Shown: piece after piece, positions 7,135 through 16,820 of the stretch
How positions within the stretch are numbered: the first letter of the stretch is position 1
How the letters are laid out: each line of letters begins with the position of its first letter
NCBI GenBank assembly: GCA_023461035.1
Contig: JAEWOD010000038.1
Span: forward strand, 1-46,395
Reading direction: 5' to 3'
Source of the DNA: Bacteroidota bacterium
GTDB lineage: Bacteria; Bacteroidota; Bacteroidia; Flavobacteriales; Weeksellaceae
DNA: 46,395 bases
Translations under genes and position numbers: made by a program
Notes under the pieces: model-generated
What the model was told of the DNA's origin: nothing
Databases searched by the model: none
The model's input: the letters and a program-made list of their open reading frames with translations, nothing else

Positions 7135-8265
7135 TCAGACTTTTTGAAAGATAGAATAATATAATTCCTCATAAAGCGGTAGGATATTTTTCTTATCAAA
7201 TATCTCTGCCTGCTGCTTTGCATTTTCTTTAAATTCAGCCAAAAGTTTGTCGTCCGACAATAGTTGAACTCCTTTTTTGGCCATTCCTTCAACGTCACCT
7301 ATAGGCAATACAAATCCGGTTTTTCCGTCAATATTTACTTCAGGAATTCCGCCGGCATTGGAAGATATCACCGGAACCCTTGCTGCCATCGCTTCCAGTG
7401 CTGCCAGTCCAAAACTCTCCTTTTCAGATGGCAATAAAAACAAATCGGAAGAGCAAAGTACGTTATATAAATCATTTACTTTCCCCAAACTTTTCACTTT
7501 ATGCGCAATCCCCAATTTGTTTATCAAAACACTGGCATTATCCCATTCGGGGCCTTCACCTACTATGATTAATTTTGAATTGACTTCTTTCTGAATTAAA
7601 TAAAATATTTTGATGACATCTTCTACACGTTTCACTTTCCGTAAATTGGAAACGTGGATGATGACTTTTTCTGTTTCATCTGAAATTTTATCACGACAAT
7701 CACAATTAAAACAGGGCGTAAATTGTTCATTATCGATAAAGTTCGGTATGACTTTAATTTCGTTTTGGATATTGAAAAAAGCATAAGTTTCTTCCTTCAA
7801 ACTTTCAGAAACTGCCGTTACTAAATCAGAATGATTGATAGAAAATTCTACCGCAGGCTTATAAGCAGGATGATTTCCAACCAATGTAATATCCGTTCCG
7901 TGCAAAGTCGTAATAATCGGTAAATTGATTCCTTTTTCGAGCAACATTTGTTTGGCGAAATAAGCTGCATAAGCATGAGGAATCGCATAGTGAACATGCA
8001 ATAAATCCAATCCCTGCGACTGAGCAATATCCACTATAATGGTACTTAAAGCCAATGAATAAGGTTGATATTCCTCAAATAACGGATAGGTTTCTACATT
8101 GACTTTATGAAAATAGATGTTGGGCAAAGTGATGTCTAAACGCGCCGGAAGACTAGTGCTGATGAAGTGAACTTCATGTCCCCGCTCTGCCAGATCCATT
8201 CCCAATTCTGTCGCTACAATCCCGCTTCCGCCGTAAGTCGGATAACATACAATCCCTATTTTCAT
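7135..8265 (-). CDS. bshA: N-acetyl-alpha-D-glucosaminyl L-malate synthase (bacillithiol step 1)
   Basis: GT4 glycosyltransferase joining GlcNAc from UDP-GlcNAc to L-malate, the first step of bacillithiol synthesis. The N-terminus MKIGIVCYPTYGGSGIVATE is diagnostic of BshA. The C-terminal half has the nucleotide-sugar-binding EKESFGLAALEAMAARVPV with the E-x7-E pair of GT4 enzymes. The start is ATG 8263-8265 (376 residues); an in-frame TTG six codons upstream adds nothing conserved. A near-consensus -7 box TACCTTTA lies at 8284-8291. bshB and bshC are not in the window. Confidence 0.93.
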   Translation of the reverse strand: MKIGIVCYPTYGGSGIVATELGMDLAERGHEVHFISTSLPARLDITLPNIYFHKVNVETYPLFEEYQPYSLALSTIIVDIAQSQGLDLLHVHYAIPHAYAAYFAKQMLLEKGINLPIITTLHGTDITLVGNHPAYKPAVEFSINHSDLVTAVSESLKEETYAFFNIQNEIKVIPNFIDNEQFTPCFNCDCRDKISDETEKVIIHVSNLRKVKRVEDVIKIFYLIQKEVNSKLIIVGEGPEWDNASVLINKLGIAHKVKSLGKVNDLYNVLCSSDLFLLPSEKESFGLAALEAMAARVPVISSNAGGIPEVNIDGKTGFVLPIGDVEGMAKKGVQLLSDDKLLAEFKENAKQQAEIFDKKNILPLYEELYYSIFQKV

Positions 8266-8352
8266 TCCTAAATTATTTGGCAATAAAGGTAATTTTTTTT
8301 AAGGAATTGATTTCGTTAGAATTTCGTTAAATTGATAAAATATAAAATAAGG

Positions 8353-10005
8353 TCATTTGCTGTAAACCCTTCCGATTTCTGACGCATAACTCACCACCTT
8401 TCCGTTTTCATCCATCAATCCAAAAAGATGAAATCCTTTTTTTCCGTAATAATCTTTGAAATAAAATGCCGGAAAGTTTGGGAAAATCGGCTCGATGATT
8501 TCGGTGACAGACGCTTGGTTTTCAGAATCAAAGTTGGACATCACCACCCCATACTGATCTCCTTGCTTTAAAACCATGAAACGATGATTGGCCAATCCTC
8601 TGGTTTTGATTTCGTTCAACCCGATTTCATCATAGATTAATGGTAACACCATTTGATTATCCGGTTTCAAAACTCCCATTTTTCCATCTTTATAAACCGT
8701 GATATTAGCAGAGGTCCATAAATAATAAGACAACTGTTTTTCCTTTGTTATTAAAGGCGATTCCTTCTTTTCCACTACTAACTGAAGCTTTCCCGAATTT
8801 TTGTTCAATTCATAGATTTTCATTTGTCCAAAAATAGAATCATATTCCATAGGAATAACCGGTTTTCCCGCCAAATCAAGTGTTCCGCATTTCAGTTTGG
8901 AACTGATTTTTTTACAAGCCAGATAATGTTTGGTTCCAAAATAAGCCAGAGAATCATATTCCGCATCAGTCAATTTCCCATTTCGGATAAACCCGAATTT
9001 CCCCTCTCTTTTGTACAGTAAATCTTCCTTTTGTTTGGGCATATAAGGCTGAATGAAAAGCGGTTGGATCTTTTGGTGCAGTAGGATTTCATTTCGTTTG
9101 CCATCCAGATCATAATACAAAGTATCGTTACCCAAAATATAAGAAATTTCATTTAAAGGATTTTGGCCTACTCTCTGAACAACTTCCGGCTTATTTTCCA
9201 TTTTTTCCTTTAAAATTTCCTGCCCTGACTTTCTTTCCGGAATTGTCCCAATCATATCTTCCATTTTAAAATAATCCCGGTTTCTGCTCAGTATTTTCCT
9301 ATGCTCTTTCCCTCCGGCATCTTTATATCCCAAATAAAAAGTTTTGGTGTTTAAATCTGCATCCAATAACTTAAAGTCCGTTACATCTTTAAACAAACAT
9401 TCTTTGAATTTTCCTTCGTCCACATCAAACACACACATTTGAAATTGCTTCTGAAAATTTTCCGTAAACAATAAAGCATATTTGGCATGATTTGGATTTT
9501 GTTTACCCGTACCAATCGTGTCAACCAATTCCAATCGACGGTATCCTTCTTCATGGACATTTTCCCCATTAATATTGTACATAAAAAACAACGGGCTTTT
9601 TCCTTTCAGGTTTTCAAATTGGTGTTGGTTTAAACTTAATTTTCCCGGCTCTCCGTCAAATCTTGCCTGAATAAACAGCCCGGGAAAAACTTGAAACCCG
9701 TTAAAAGGATTAGCCGGAATAAGCTCTTTTCCTTTATACAATAAGCTTTTCACAAAAATGGGTTCATTTCTGTCAATCCATTTTCCCGGTTCGGTTTCCA
9801 GTTTATCGTTTAATTGAATTTTCTGAGATGCCTGAAAATAATCATTTCCCAACCAAACCAACTCATCATATTTCGGTTCGACAATCATTTTGTCCGTTTC
9901 ATCTGCCAAACCAAATTTATCCCCTACCTTAAATGGAATCAATATTTGTTGTGCCGAAACACAAAAACTTATAATCAAAAATCCAAAAACCAATAATTTC
10001 TTCAT
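8353..10005 (-). CDS. Exported WG-repeat-like protein
   Basis: A 550-residue protein with a signal peptide (MKKLLVFGFLIISFCVSAQQ). It carries several degenerate WG/KWG-type repeats of the pattern G-x-x-G-hydrophobic...P-x-Y-D-x-hydrophobic: VGDKFGLADETDKMIVEPKY near residue 26, GKFGFIRNGKLTDAEYDSL near 340, DLAGKPVIPMEYDSI near 375, and DGKMGVLKPDNQMVLPLIYD near 440. Such repeats usually make beta-rich periplasmic or surface domains without enzymatic activity. The function is unknown. The start is ATG 10003-10005; an upstream TTG is less likely. Confidence 0.75.
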   Translation of the reverse strand: MKKLLVFGFLIISFCVSAQQILIPFKVGDKFGLADETDKMIVEPKYDELVWLGNDYFQASQKIQLNDKLETEPGKWIDRNEPIFVKSLLYKGKELIPANPFNGFQVFPGLFIQARFDGEPGKLSLNQHQFENLKGKSPLFFMYNINGENVHEEGYRRLELVDTIGTGKQNPNHAKYALLFTENFQKQFQMCVFDVDEGKFKECLFKDVTDFKLLDADLNTKTFYLGYKDAGGKEHRKILSRNRDYFKMEDMIGTIPERKSGQEILKEKMENKPEVVQRVGQNPLNEISYILGNDTLYYDLDGKRNEILLHQKIQPLFIQPYMPKQKEDLLYKREGKFGFIRNGKLTDAEYDSLAYFGTKHYLACKKISSKLKCGTLDLAGKPVIPMEYDSIFGQMKIYELNKNSGKLQLVVEKKESPLITKEKQLSYYLWTSANITVYKDGKMGVLKPDNQMVLPLIYDEIGLNEIKTRGLANHRFMVLKQGDQYGVVMSNFDSENQASVTEIIEPIFPNFPAFYFKDYYGKKGFHLFGLMDENGKVVSYASEIGRVYSK

Positions 10006-10030
10006 TTTCAAACTTAATTATTTTTTACAA

Positions 10031-10090
10031 TCCAACTCTCCAACTCCCTAACTCTCCAACTCCCTAACTCTCCAACTCTCCAACTCCCTC
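10031..10090. repeat. Period-8/16 low-complexity repeat (GAGTTGGA/GAGTTAGG)
   Basis: About seven 8-bp units, read on the minus strand as GAGTTGGA and GAGTTAGG in partial alternation. The array starts inside the stop codon of the LOG gene (10089-10091) and fills most of the 83-bp gap to the next gene. Similar period-7/8 arrays flank the four-helix-bundle cassette and lie next to the 5S gene. Confidence 0.8.
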
Positions 10091-10670
10091 ACATAATCCG
10101 GCTTCCATCCCATTTCGTTGAGAACGGCACTTCGTACAAGTTCATTTGACTGAGTAAATCCTCAATTGAATCGCTAATTAACAACATTTTTATGTATTCT
10201 TCTTTTAGCAATCCGGCTGAAATCATGGACTCTATCAATTGAACCAAAGCATCATAATAACCATTTACATTCAGAATCCCGATCGGTTTCCGATGCAAAT
10301 CCAGTTGTCCCCAAGTCAAGATTTCAAATAATTCTTCCATCGTCCCGAAACCACCCGGAAGCGCAATAAATCCGTCCGATTTTTCCTGCATCAACGCTTT
10401 TCGTTCGTGCATGGTTTTGACCATGATTAATTCCGACAAACCGTTGTGTTCAATTTCTTTTGTTTTCAAGAATTCGGGAATGATTCCCGTTACTTTTCCT
10501 TTTTTGGAAATTGCTCCATCTGCAACTTTTCCCATCAGTCCGACTTTAGCACCACCGTAAATCAGTTCGATTCCATATTCGGCCAAGGTTTGTCCTAATT
10601 CATAAGCTGTTTCTCCGTAAATGGGATTGTTCCCTATACTCGATGCGCAATAGACACAGATACTTTTCAT
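10089..10670 (-). CDS. LOG / TIGR00730 family nucleotide 5'-monophosphate phosphoribohydrolase
   Basis: Rossmann-fold protein of 193 residues that hydrolyses nucleoside 5'-monophosphates (cytokinin ribotides in characterised relatives) to base and ribose 5-phosphate. It shows the family motif PGGFGTMEELFEILTWGQL near residue 104 and the N-terminal VYCASS...GGAKVGLMG nucleotide-binding region. The catalytic Arg/Glu are expected in MHERKALM and PGGFGTMEE. It is often annotated as a lysine decarboxylase, but that activity is not supported for this family. ATG at 10668-10670. The stop codon lies in the repeat array downstream. Confidence 0.92.
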   Translation of the reverse strand: MKSICVYCASSIGNNPIYGETAYELGQTLAEYGIELIYGGAKVGLMGKVADGAISKKGKVTGIIPEFLKTKEIEHNGLSELIMVKTMHERKALMQEKSDGFIALPGGFGTMEELFEILTWGQLDLHRKPIGILNVNGYYDALVQLIESMISAGLLKEEYIKMLLISDSIEDLLSQMNLYEVPFSTKWDGSRIM

Positions 10671-10750
10671 TTCAGATTTTTGATTTCAGAATTGCGAAGG
10701 TAAATCAATTTTGAAATAAGTTTTCAAAGTTGTTACTATGGATTTAAAAT

Positions 10751-10794
10751 AACCTCCAAGGTTAATCAGCGCATTGAAAATAATCTTGGAGGTT
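10751..10794 (-). terminator. Stem-loop terminator after the GH3 fusion gene
   Basis: A perfect 10-bp stem AACCTCCAAG/CTTGGAGGTT (10751-10760 with 10785-10794) with a 24-nt loop, followed on the minus strand by TATTTTAAAT. It lies 19 bp after the stop of the minus-strand gene ending at 10813. Confidence 0.7.
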
Positions 10795-10812
10795 TAGATT
10801 TAATTATTTTTC

Positions 10813-13683
10813 TCAATGAAACTTCACCACCGCATCATACAATTTCTGACGGATATTTTCTCTATACTTTCCATTTGCCAGTTTTTTATTGTCCACGCTT
10901 GGATTTACCCGATTGGATAGAAAAACCAAAACCAATTGTTCATCAGGGTCGTTCCAAACCATCGTTCCCGTAAAACCATAATGCCCATATCCGTTGTTTT
11001 TAGATTCGGTCATTTTATCAAAACCCGCTCCCCGCCTATTTCCCGAATATTGGTCTTTTGTAAATTCGGCTATTGCTTGCGGACTAAAAAAAGTTTCGCC
11101 ACCATAACTTCCGCCATTCAGGTACATCTGCATGAGCTTTGCTAAATCCTGCGCCGAAGCAAAAAGTCCGGCATGCCCTGCAACTCCACCCATCATCGCA
11201 GCACCTTCGTCTTGCACAAATCCTTGTAACAATTGATTTCGGTAGGTTTTATCACGGGCTGTCGGGACGATTTGTTCCAAATCAAATTTCTTTCTCGGTA
11301 AATACGACGTACTGAACATTTGCATCGGTTTATAAATCCGCTCTTGAACCAAAGAATCCAGCGACATTTTGTATTTCTTCTCTAAATAATCCTGAAACAA
11401 ATAATAACCTAAATCACTGTATTCATATTTCTTCGCTCCAAGTGGCGCATACAAAATATCGGTCATGATGGTATCTTTGATGGAGCCAATGATGTAAATA
11501 TTGTCAGTCACTTTGATCGGATGCTCTTCATCCTGTTTTCGGGAATAATAGTCCAGATACAATCTTGCATTTTGCACATTGACCGATTCTTTATAAAACC
11601 CGATCCAGGGTGGCAATCCCGCCTGATGCGCCAGGATTTCCCGGAGTTTCAGGTTTCCTTTATCCGTCCGGGCAGATTCCGGTAAAATACTCGCCAGATT
11701 CTGATCCAGATTGAGTTCGCCCTTGCTTACTTCTTCCATCAGAAGCGGTAAAGTCGCCGTAACTTTGGTTACAGAAGCTACATCATAAATATCTTTGTTA
11801 GAAACTTTTTTTTTTCGTTCTATGGTTTGGTAACCAAAAGATTTATCGTAAATCACTTTTCCATTTTTGGCAGCAACGATTTGCAGCCCGGGCGTAGCAC
11901 CATCGTCAACCGCTTTTTGTGCCAATTCATCTATCTGACTGATAACTTCGGGCTTCATCCCAACGGATTCCGGTGTTCCAAATCCCAAACGCCGGATTCC
12001 TTCTGTTTGAACGGATTTTCCGTATTTCCATTCGGAATTTACATCCACCGGCAATTTTCCTTTGGCTCCAATCGCTCCAAATATGATTTCGGCAGCGGCA
12101 TTTTGGGTCATATCCAGATTTTGATAAAGAACCATAGCCGCTTTGGTGGATGACAAATCCAGATTCATCAAACCATAAGGACTTCCAAAAACTGCCACGA
12201 TGGTATTATTGTTCTCGCTTGCCGCTTTTACAATGGCTTTTGAACCGTCTGATATTTTATAACTTTTATAGGGTGTTTCATTGGATTTATGCAAACCGAT
12301 GATGACATAATCGTAGTCTTTCAGTTTGGAAACTTCGGAAGACGATTTGATTTTGACCAAATCCGTGATTACATGAAAATTCAAATTCTGATAAAAAGCT
12401 TCATATTCAGCTTCTTCCAGTGGCACATAAGCTATTTTTACATTGCTCAGATTTTTAATTGGAAGTAAATTATCTTCATTTTTGATAAGCGTTGTCGCAT
12501 TTTCATACAATTTCGAAGTCAACATCTGATAGGAAGGATTATTTAATCGCGCCACCAAATCTTTTGAATCAAGCGGTTTATAATTATTTAATCCGACAAA
12601 ATATTTCGCCATCAGGATTTTTTTCACACTTTCCGCCAAACGTTCTTCGGAGATTTCGCCAGAATTGATTTTTTCGATGATTTTCTGTTTAGCGGTTTTC
12701 ACATTCTGCGAAAAAAGCAAAATATCATTTCCGGCTTCAAATGCTTTCAAATCCACTTCGCCCGGTGGATAAGCCTTGGCAACACCGTCCATGTTCAAGG
12801 CATCGGTTATAATCAGACCCTGAAAATGCATTTCGTTTTTGAGTAAATCGGTTACGACTTTTTTAGACAATGTAGTCGGAAGCCCGCTGTTGTCCAATGC
12901 CGGAACGTTCAGGTGCGCCACCATAATCGCCGGAACGCCGGCATCAATCAGTTTCTGGAAAGGAGCCAGTTCCACCGATTTCAATCTCGACAAATCATGA
13001 TTTACAACCGGTGTCGTATGGTGTGAATCCTGACTCGTATCGCCATGTCCGGGAAAATGTTTGGCTGAAGCCAGAACGCCTTTTTCCTTCATTCCCATCA
13101 TATAATTGATGCCTTTTTGCGAAACATTTTCCACATCAGAACCAAATGAACGGTTTCCAATGATGGGATTTTGAGGATTGGTATTCACATCGACCACCGG
13201 AGCGAAGTTGAAATTCACGCCCATCGTCCGGGCTTGTTCGCCGATGGCATTTCCCATTTGTTTTACTAAATTATTATCTTCTACTGCTCCGACTGTCATC
13301 GCCCATGGAAAACGCTTTACGTCTTTTAAACGCATGGAAAGCCCCCATTCTGCATCCATACCGATGAGCAATGGGATTTTGGAAACTTTGTTATACCGGT
13401 TGGTGAGTTCGGCTTGTTTGACCGCTAAATCCTGCATGAAAATCAGTCCGCCGATGGCTTCTGTTTTCACTAAATTTTCAATTTCCGATTCATGCGCAGC
13501 ATCTTTGTTGGAATAAGCCGCCACGATGAAAAGTTGCCCGACTTTTTCTTCCAGTGTCATAGCATTGTACTTATCGTTGACCCATTTCATCTGCAAAGAA
13601 TCGACAAATAGAGGCGAATTCTGCTGTGCAAAAAGGATTGGGGAATAAATAATCAGTGTAATAACGGCAAATAACTTCTTCAT
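10813..13683 (-). CDS. Exported GH3 beta-N-acetylglucosaminidase fused to a class C beta-lactamase-like serine hydrolase
   Basis: A 956-residue two-enzyme protein with a signal peptide (MKKLFAVITLIIYSPILFAQ). Residues about 30-370 are a NagZ-like GH3 domain: KHFPGHGDTSQDSHH near residue 210 holds the His-Asp dyad, and the nucleophile Asp is in IITDALNMDG near residue 293. A GH3 C-terminal-like domain follows. From about residue 570 there is a beta-lactamase/transpeptidase domain: SVTK (SxxK) near residue 637, YSD in place of YxN near 755, and a late HYGFTGT. Such fusions are typical of Bacteroidota and probably act on peptidoglycan in the periplasm (inference). ATG at 13681-13683. Confidence 0.92.
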   Translation of the reverse strand: MKKLFAVITLIIYSPILFAQQNSPLFVDSLQMKWVNDKYNAMTLEEKVGQLFIVAAYSNKDAAHESEIENLVKTEAIGGLIFMQDLAVKQAELTNRYNKVSKIPLLIGMDAEWGLSMRLKDVKRFPWAMTVGAVEDNNLVKQMGNAIGEQARTMGVNFNFAPVVDVNTNPQNPIIGNRSFGSDVENVSQKGINYMMGMKEKGVLASAKHFPGHGDTSQDSHHTTPVVNHDLSRLKSVELAPFQKLIDAGVPAIMVAHLNVPALDNSGLPTTLSKKVVTDLLKNEMHFQGLIITDALNMDGVAKAYPPGEVDLKAFEAGNDILLFSQNVKTAKQKIIEKINSGEISEERLAESVKKILMAKYFVGLNNYKPLDSKDLVARLNNPSYQMLTSKLYENATTLIKNEDNLLPIKNLSNVKIAYVPLEEAEYEAFYQNLNFHVITDLVKIKSSSEVSKLKDYDYVIIGLHKSNETPYKSYKISDGSKAIVKAASENNNTIVAVFGSPYGLMNLDLSSTKAAMVLYQNLDMTQNAAAEIIFGAIGAKGKLPVDVNSEWKYGKSVQTEGIRRLGFGTPESVGMKPEVISQIDELAQKAVDDGATPGLQIVAAKNGKVIYDKSFGYQTIERKKKVSNKDIYDVASVTKVTATLPLLMEEVSKGELNLDQNLASILPESARTDKGNLKLREILAHQAGLPPWIGFYKESVNVQNARLYLDYYSRKQDEEHPIKVTDNIYIIGSIKDTIMTDILYAPLGAKKYEYSDLGYYLFQDYLEKKYKMSLDSLVQERIYKPMQMFSTSYLPRKKFDLEQIVPTARDKTYRNQLLQGFVQDEGAAMMGGVAGHAGLFASAQDLAKLMQMYLNGGSYGGETFFSPQAIAEFTKDQYSGNRRGAGFDKMTESKNNGYGHYGFTGTMVWNDPDEQLVLVFLSNRVNPSVDNKKLANGKYRENIRQKLYDAVVKFH

Positions 13684-13863
13684 TTATGTTCAATTTAGTT
13701 CAGTTTGAAATCAAATTTCTTTCCAAAAAAAGGGAAATTATTTGAGTTCTTAAAATTTGGAGGAAATATTTATTGCTCCTTATCTTATTTTCAGAATTTA
13801 ATTCTCAATTAAATAAATAAAATAAAATTATGCTTATCATTGACAGATTCAAATTGATGATAT

Positions 13864-15150
13864 ATGAATTTATGGGTTTTCATTTTTTTAATTTTCTCAT
13901 TCGTCCTGGTTCCTGCTCAGGATTTAAAAAATGTTCCCGGCCAATGGGAAATGAGTTACAAACCTTGGCCTCACATACCTGAAATTAAGCTTGAAATCAC
14001 AATTTATGAACCTATAAAAGAAATGATTTTTCCTTCCAGAATGAATTTATCTTATGGAAATTTCAAAGGTGAATATGATTTTGTAATGGTTAAAAAAGGA
14101 GAAAACAAATTGGGAATTGCTCGAAACAAATATCCGTTGAAAGAAGAACCTTTTTCCTTAGGTCCATGGATGATGTATCTGAACGGACATTTTGAACTTG
14201 ACAGCAAACAACGATTGGAGCTTAAACGTTTGTGGATTGATCATTTTGGAATTTTTATGGCAGGTTTGTATGATGATGAAATGCAGACCAATACAAAAGT
14301 TTTTCTTCGGGATTTTCTCTACAATGTAGAAATTTCACTTTTGCAAAAAAGTAAAAATCAGGGAAGACATCCAATGGAAAAGCAAATCATTGAACCACAA
14401 GAAGTTTTCTACGGTATTTATGATCCGATAAAAGTAAAAACTCCCGAAATAGAAATTTCTATGCTGGATGAAGAAAGCTATGACAAAGATTCGGTTACCA
14501 TCGTTCATAATGGCAAAATACTCGCAGATAAAATACTGGTGGAAGAAGTGGCATTTTTGGACAAAATCAAACTGGATGAAGGTGATAATTTTATTGCTTT
14601 TTTTGCTGAAAACTATGGAAGTCTTCCTCCCAATACTGCAAATTTCTTCGTTTATACCGAAGGCGGAGATGAACCTCAATACAGTTTTGATTTTACTGCC
14701 CGTTCAAATGCTTATGCCACGTTGATGGTCGCTCATTTTATTTATCAAAAGCCAAATGATGCTAAAAAAGAAACTTCAAAAAAAAAGCCGGAAACAATTT
14801 CTCCCTCCGCCCCTCATGAAAGAAAAAATAAGGCTGTAGGGTATATGAATACTTCCGAGTCCAAAATTTTTCTGGAGATTTGGGATTCGCAAAAAGAGGA
14901 TGGCGACATTGTTTCTGTTTTTTTAAACGGAAAACAAATTTCGGAAAGAACAGAAGTGAAACATCAACCTAAAAAAATAGAAATTGAATTAAAAAAAGGA
15001 AAAAACGAAATTCTTTTCAAAGCTGAAAATCTTGGAACAATTCCCCCCAACACTGCTGCACTAAGGGTTTATGGCAATGGATTTGAAAAATTAATTCAAT
15101 TGAATACTGACTTTAAACAAAACAATGTGGTAGAAGTCTTTCTGGAGTAA
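13864..15150 (+). CDS. Exported protein with a duplicated beta domain
   Basis: A 428-residue protein of unknown function with a signal peptide ending near PAQ (residue 19). After an N-terminal domain of about 165 residues come two related domains, near 195-295 and 330-428. Both contain an NGK loop (IVHNGKILADK; VFLNGKQISER), a K-x-x-x-NE/DNxIxFxAEN strand (GDNFIAFFAENYGSLPPNTA; KNEILFKAENLGTIPPNTA) and the same PPNTA turn. This is a clear internal duplication. A Lys/Pro-rich linker near residues 300-320 joins them. The gene stands alone; ATG at 13864 follows an AT-rich leader. Probably periplasmic or surface exposed. Confidence 0.75.
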   Translation: MNLWVFIFLIFSFVLVPAQDLKNVPGQWEMSYKPWPHIPEIKLEITIYEPIKEMIFPSRMNLSYGNFKGEYDFVMVKKGENKLGIARNKYPLKEEPFSLGPWMMYLNGHFELDSKQRLELKRLWIDHFGIFMAGLYDDEMQTNTKVFLRDFLYNVEISLLQKSKNQGRHPMEKQIIEPQEVFYGIYDPIKVKTPEIEISMLDEESYDKDSVTIVHNGKILADKILVEEVAFLDKIKLDEGDNFIAFFAENYGSLPPNTANFFVYTEGGDEPQYSFDFTARSNAYATLMVAHFIYQKPNDAKKETSKKKPETISPSAPHERKNKAVGYMNTSESKIFLEIWDSQKEDGDIVSVFLNGKQISERTEVKHQPKKIEIELKKGKNEILFKAENLGTIPPNTAALRVYGNGFEKLIQLNTDFKQNNVVEVFLE

Positions 15151-15260
15151 TTAATTTCAAAAGATATTATTCATTACAATTTTTCAATTGTTTATTACAG
15201 AATCTACCGATTGAGCAACTCTAAACTTAATTATTACTTAACTTTACTTCAAAAAATACA

Positions 15261-16031
15261 ATGCGGCATAATCAGGAATATTTTATTGACTTTCATTACA
15301 TATATTCCGGTATAACAATTATTTTACTGATCTTAATCGCATATTTGCTTATCAAATTATTAAAGTCTGAAAAGAAAAAAAAGGAAACCGAATCCAAATT
15401 TAAACAATTTGAAAGCCGAATTAATCTTTTACAGCTTGAAAATCTGGAATCCAAACTTAACCCGCATCTATTCAAAAACATTCTAAATTCAATTCAGTCA
15501 CATGCCTATCAGACTTATTTCGCACTAGACAAACTCGCCAATATCTTGGATTATATTTTGTACGAAAGCCGAAAAAAAATGGTGACACCAAGGGAGGAAA
15601 TCGAATTTGCTCTGAATTTGATTGAAATCAATAAAATCAAAATCAGTCCTTTGTTTGAATTGAACATCAAAACAAAAATCAATGAAAATGATCCTCTGCT
15701 TGATCAAAAAATCATGGCGCCACTTACAACCATCGACCTGATTGAAAATGCATTCAAACATGCCGATCTGCAAAGTCCTGACGCTTTTATTTCCATTATT
15801 TTTGAGTTCCGTAATTATGAATTTTACCTGACGGTTTCCAATAAGATTTCTTCTAAACCACCGATTAACAAAGAGCATAGCGGAATCGGACAAGAATCAT
15901 TTGACCAAAGACTGAAAATTATTTATGAAGACAATTACAAACTGGAAAGGTTTGTGGAACATGATGTTTATATTGCACAATTAAAAATAGATTTACTTGA
16001 ACACAAAGCTAAAATGCTTGCTGCTCGATGA
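15261..16031 (+). CDS. Sensor histidine kinase, LytS/YehU-like (His_kinase family)
   Basis: A 256-residue kinase with one N-terminal membrane helix (residues about 13-32), a short coiled region and the His_kinase domain. The phospho-acceptor His is in LNPHLFKNILNSIQ near residue 72. The ATP-binding N box is IENAFKHAD near 170 and the glycine box is GIGQESFDQRL near 210, close to the usual GIGLxNxxxRL. No extracellular sensor is visible. A -7-like box TAACTTTA lies at 15239-15246. Its end overlaps the response-regulator gene by 35 bp, so they form a two-component pair. Confidence 0.9.
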   Translation: MRHNQEYFIDFHYIYSGITIILLILIAYLLIKLLKSEKKKKETESKFKQFESRINLLQLENLESKLNPHLFKNILNSIQSHAYQTYFALDKLANILDYILYESRKKMVTPREEIEFALNLIEINKIKISPLFELNIKTKINENDPLLDQKIMAPLTTIDLIENAFKHADLQSPDAFISIIFEFRNYEFYLTVSNKISSKPPINKEHSGIGQESFDQRLKIIYEDNYKLERFVEHDVYIAQLKIDLLEHKAKMLAAR

Positions 16032-16716
16032 CGAACTTCCCGGATTGACCTACCTGAAATTGTTGTGTGAGCAAATCCCTGAATTGGAAGTAGTGAGAGC
16101 TTATAATAATCCGCAAAAATTTCTGGAAGAATGGTTCTTACTGGATTTCGATTTATGCATTCTGGACATTGAAATGCCGGTGATGAACGGTCTGCAAGTG
16201 GCAAATTTACTGAAAGGAAAACCGGTGATTTTCACCACTGCTTACCGGGAATATGCCGCTGAGGCGTTTGACTTAGAAGCAATTGATTACATCCGCAAAC
16301 CTATTCAGAAAGAACGTTTGTTGCAAGCCATAAATAAGGCCAGAATTTTCCTCGGTGCAAAAGGAGAAAAGAAACAGTTCATTCAATTCAATACTGACAA
16401 AGGAAAATCTATCCTCTTTTTTGATCAGATACTATATATAAAAACCGCAGAAAGAGACAGCAGAGATAAAGAGGTTTTGATGGCTGACGGAGCGACACTT
16501 GTCCTGAAAAATATATCTTTTAATCAATTGATTCAAAGATTACCCGAAACTCTTTTTGCGCGCATCAATAAACAGGAGATTCTTGCAATCAAAACCGTTC
16601 AGTTTTTCTCATACGATGAAATCACTACAAATATTCCTGCTGAACCAGGTAGCAACTTAAAACTTACGCTCGGAGACTCATTCCGTAATGAATTCATTCA
16701 AAAATTGAAAATTTGA
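15997..16716 (+). CDS. Response regulator, LytTR DNA-binding type
   Basis: A 239-residue protein: receiver domain (acidic pair in LLLDDE, phospho-acceptor Asp in CILDIEMPVMNG near residue 58, conserved Lys in YIRKPIQ near 103) followed by a LytTR domain from about residue 135. It is the partner of the overlapping kinase. No ATG fits: the receiver starts at once, so translation probably begins at TTG 15997, inside the kinase gene. A TTG start plus overlap suggests translation coupled to the kinase. The target is unknown; the next genes in the same direction encode a TIM-barrel protein and an antiporter. Confidence 0.9.
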   Translation: MNTKLKCLLLDDELPGLTYLKLLCEQIPELEVVRAYNNPQKFLEEWFLLDFDLCILDIEMPVMNGLQVANLLKGKPVIFTTAYREYAAEAFDLEAIDYIRKPIQKERLLQAINKARIFLGAKGEKKQFIQFNTDKGKSILFFDQILYIKTAERDSRDKEVLMADGATLVLKNISFNQLIQRLPETLFARINKQEILAIKTVQFFSYDEITTNIPAEPGSNLKLTLGDSFRNEFIQKLKI

Positions 16717-16798
16717 TTTTCATTACATAATTCTTACGGTATATTACAAATTTTAATTTAAAACATTCACATCTTCTTTTATCGAAAATGAGCTGTTT

Positions 16799-16806
16799 TA
16801 CCTTTG
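16799..16806 (+). promoter_or_regulatory. -7 box of the TIM-barrel/antiporter pair
   Basis: TACCTTTG matches TAnnTTTG exactly and ends 14 nt before the ATG at 16821. No clear TTTG lies 19-21 nt upstream; a T-run at 16777-16780 is the nearest candidate. Confidence 0.5.
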
Positions 16807-16820
16807 AATAAAATTAGTTT

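Noticed and set aside
14787..14806. Third copy of the GCCGGAAGAAATTT-like motif
   Set aside because: Only a partial match inside a coding region, at a Lys/Pro-rich linker; likely chance.
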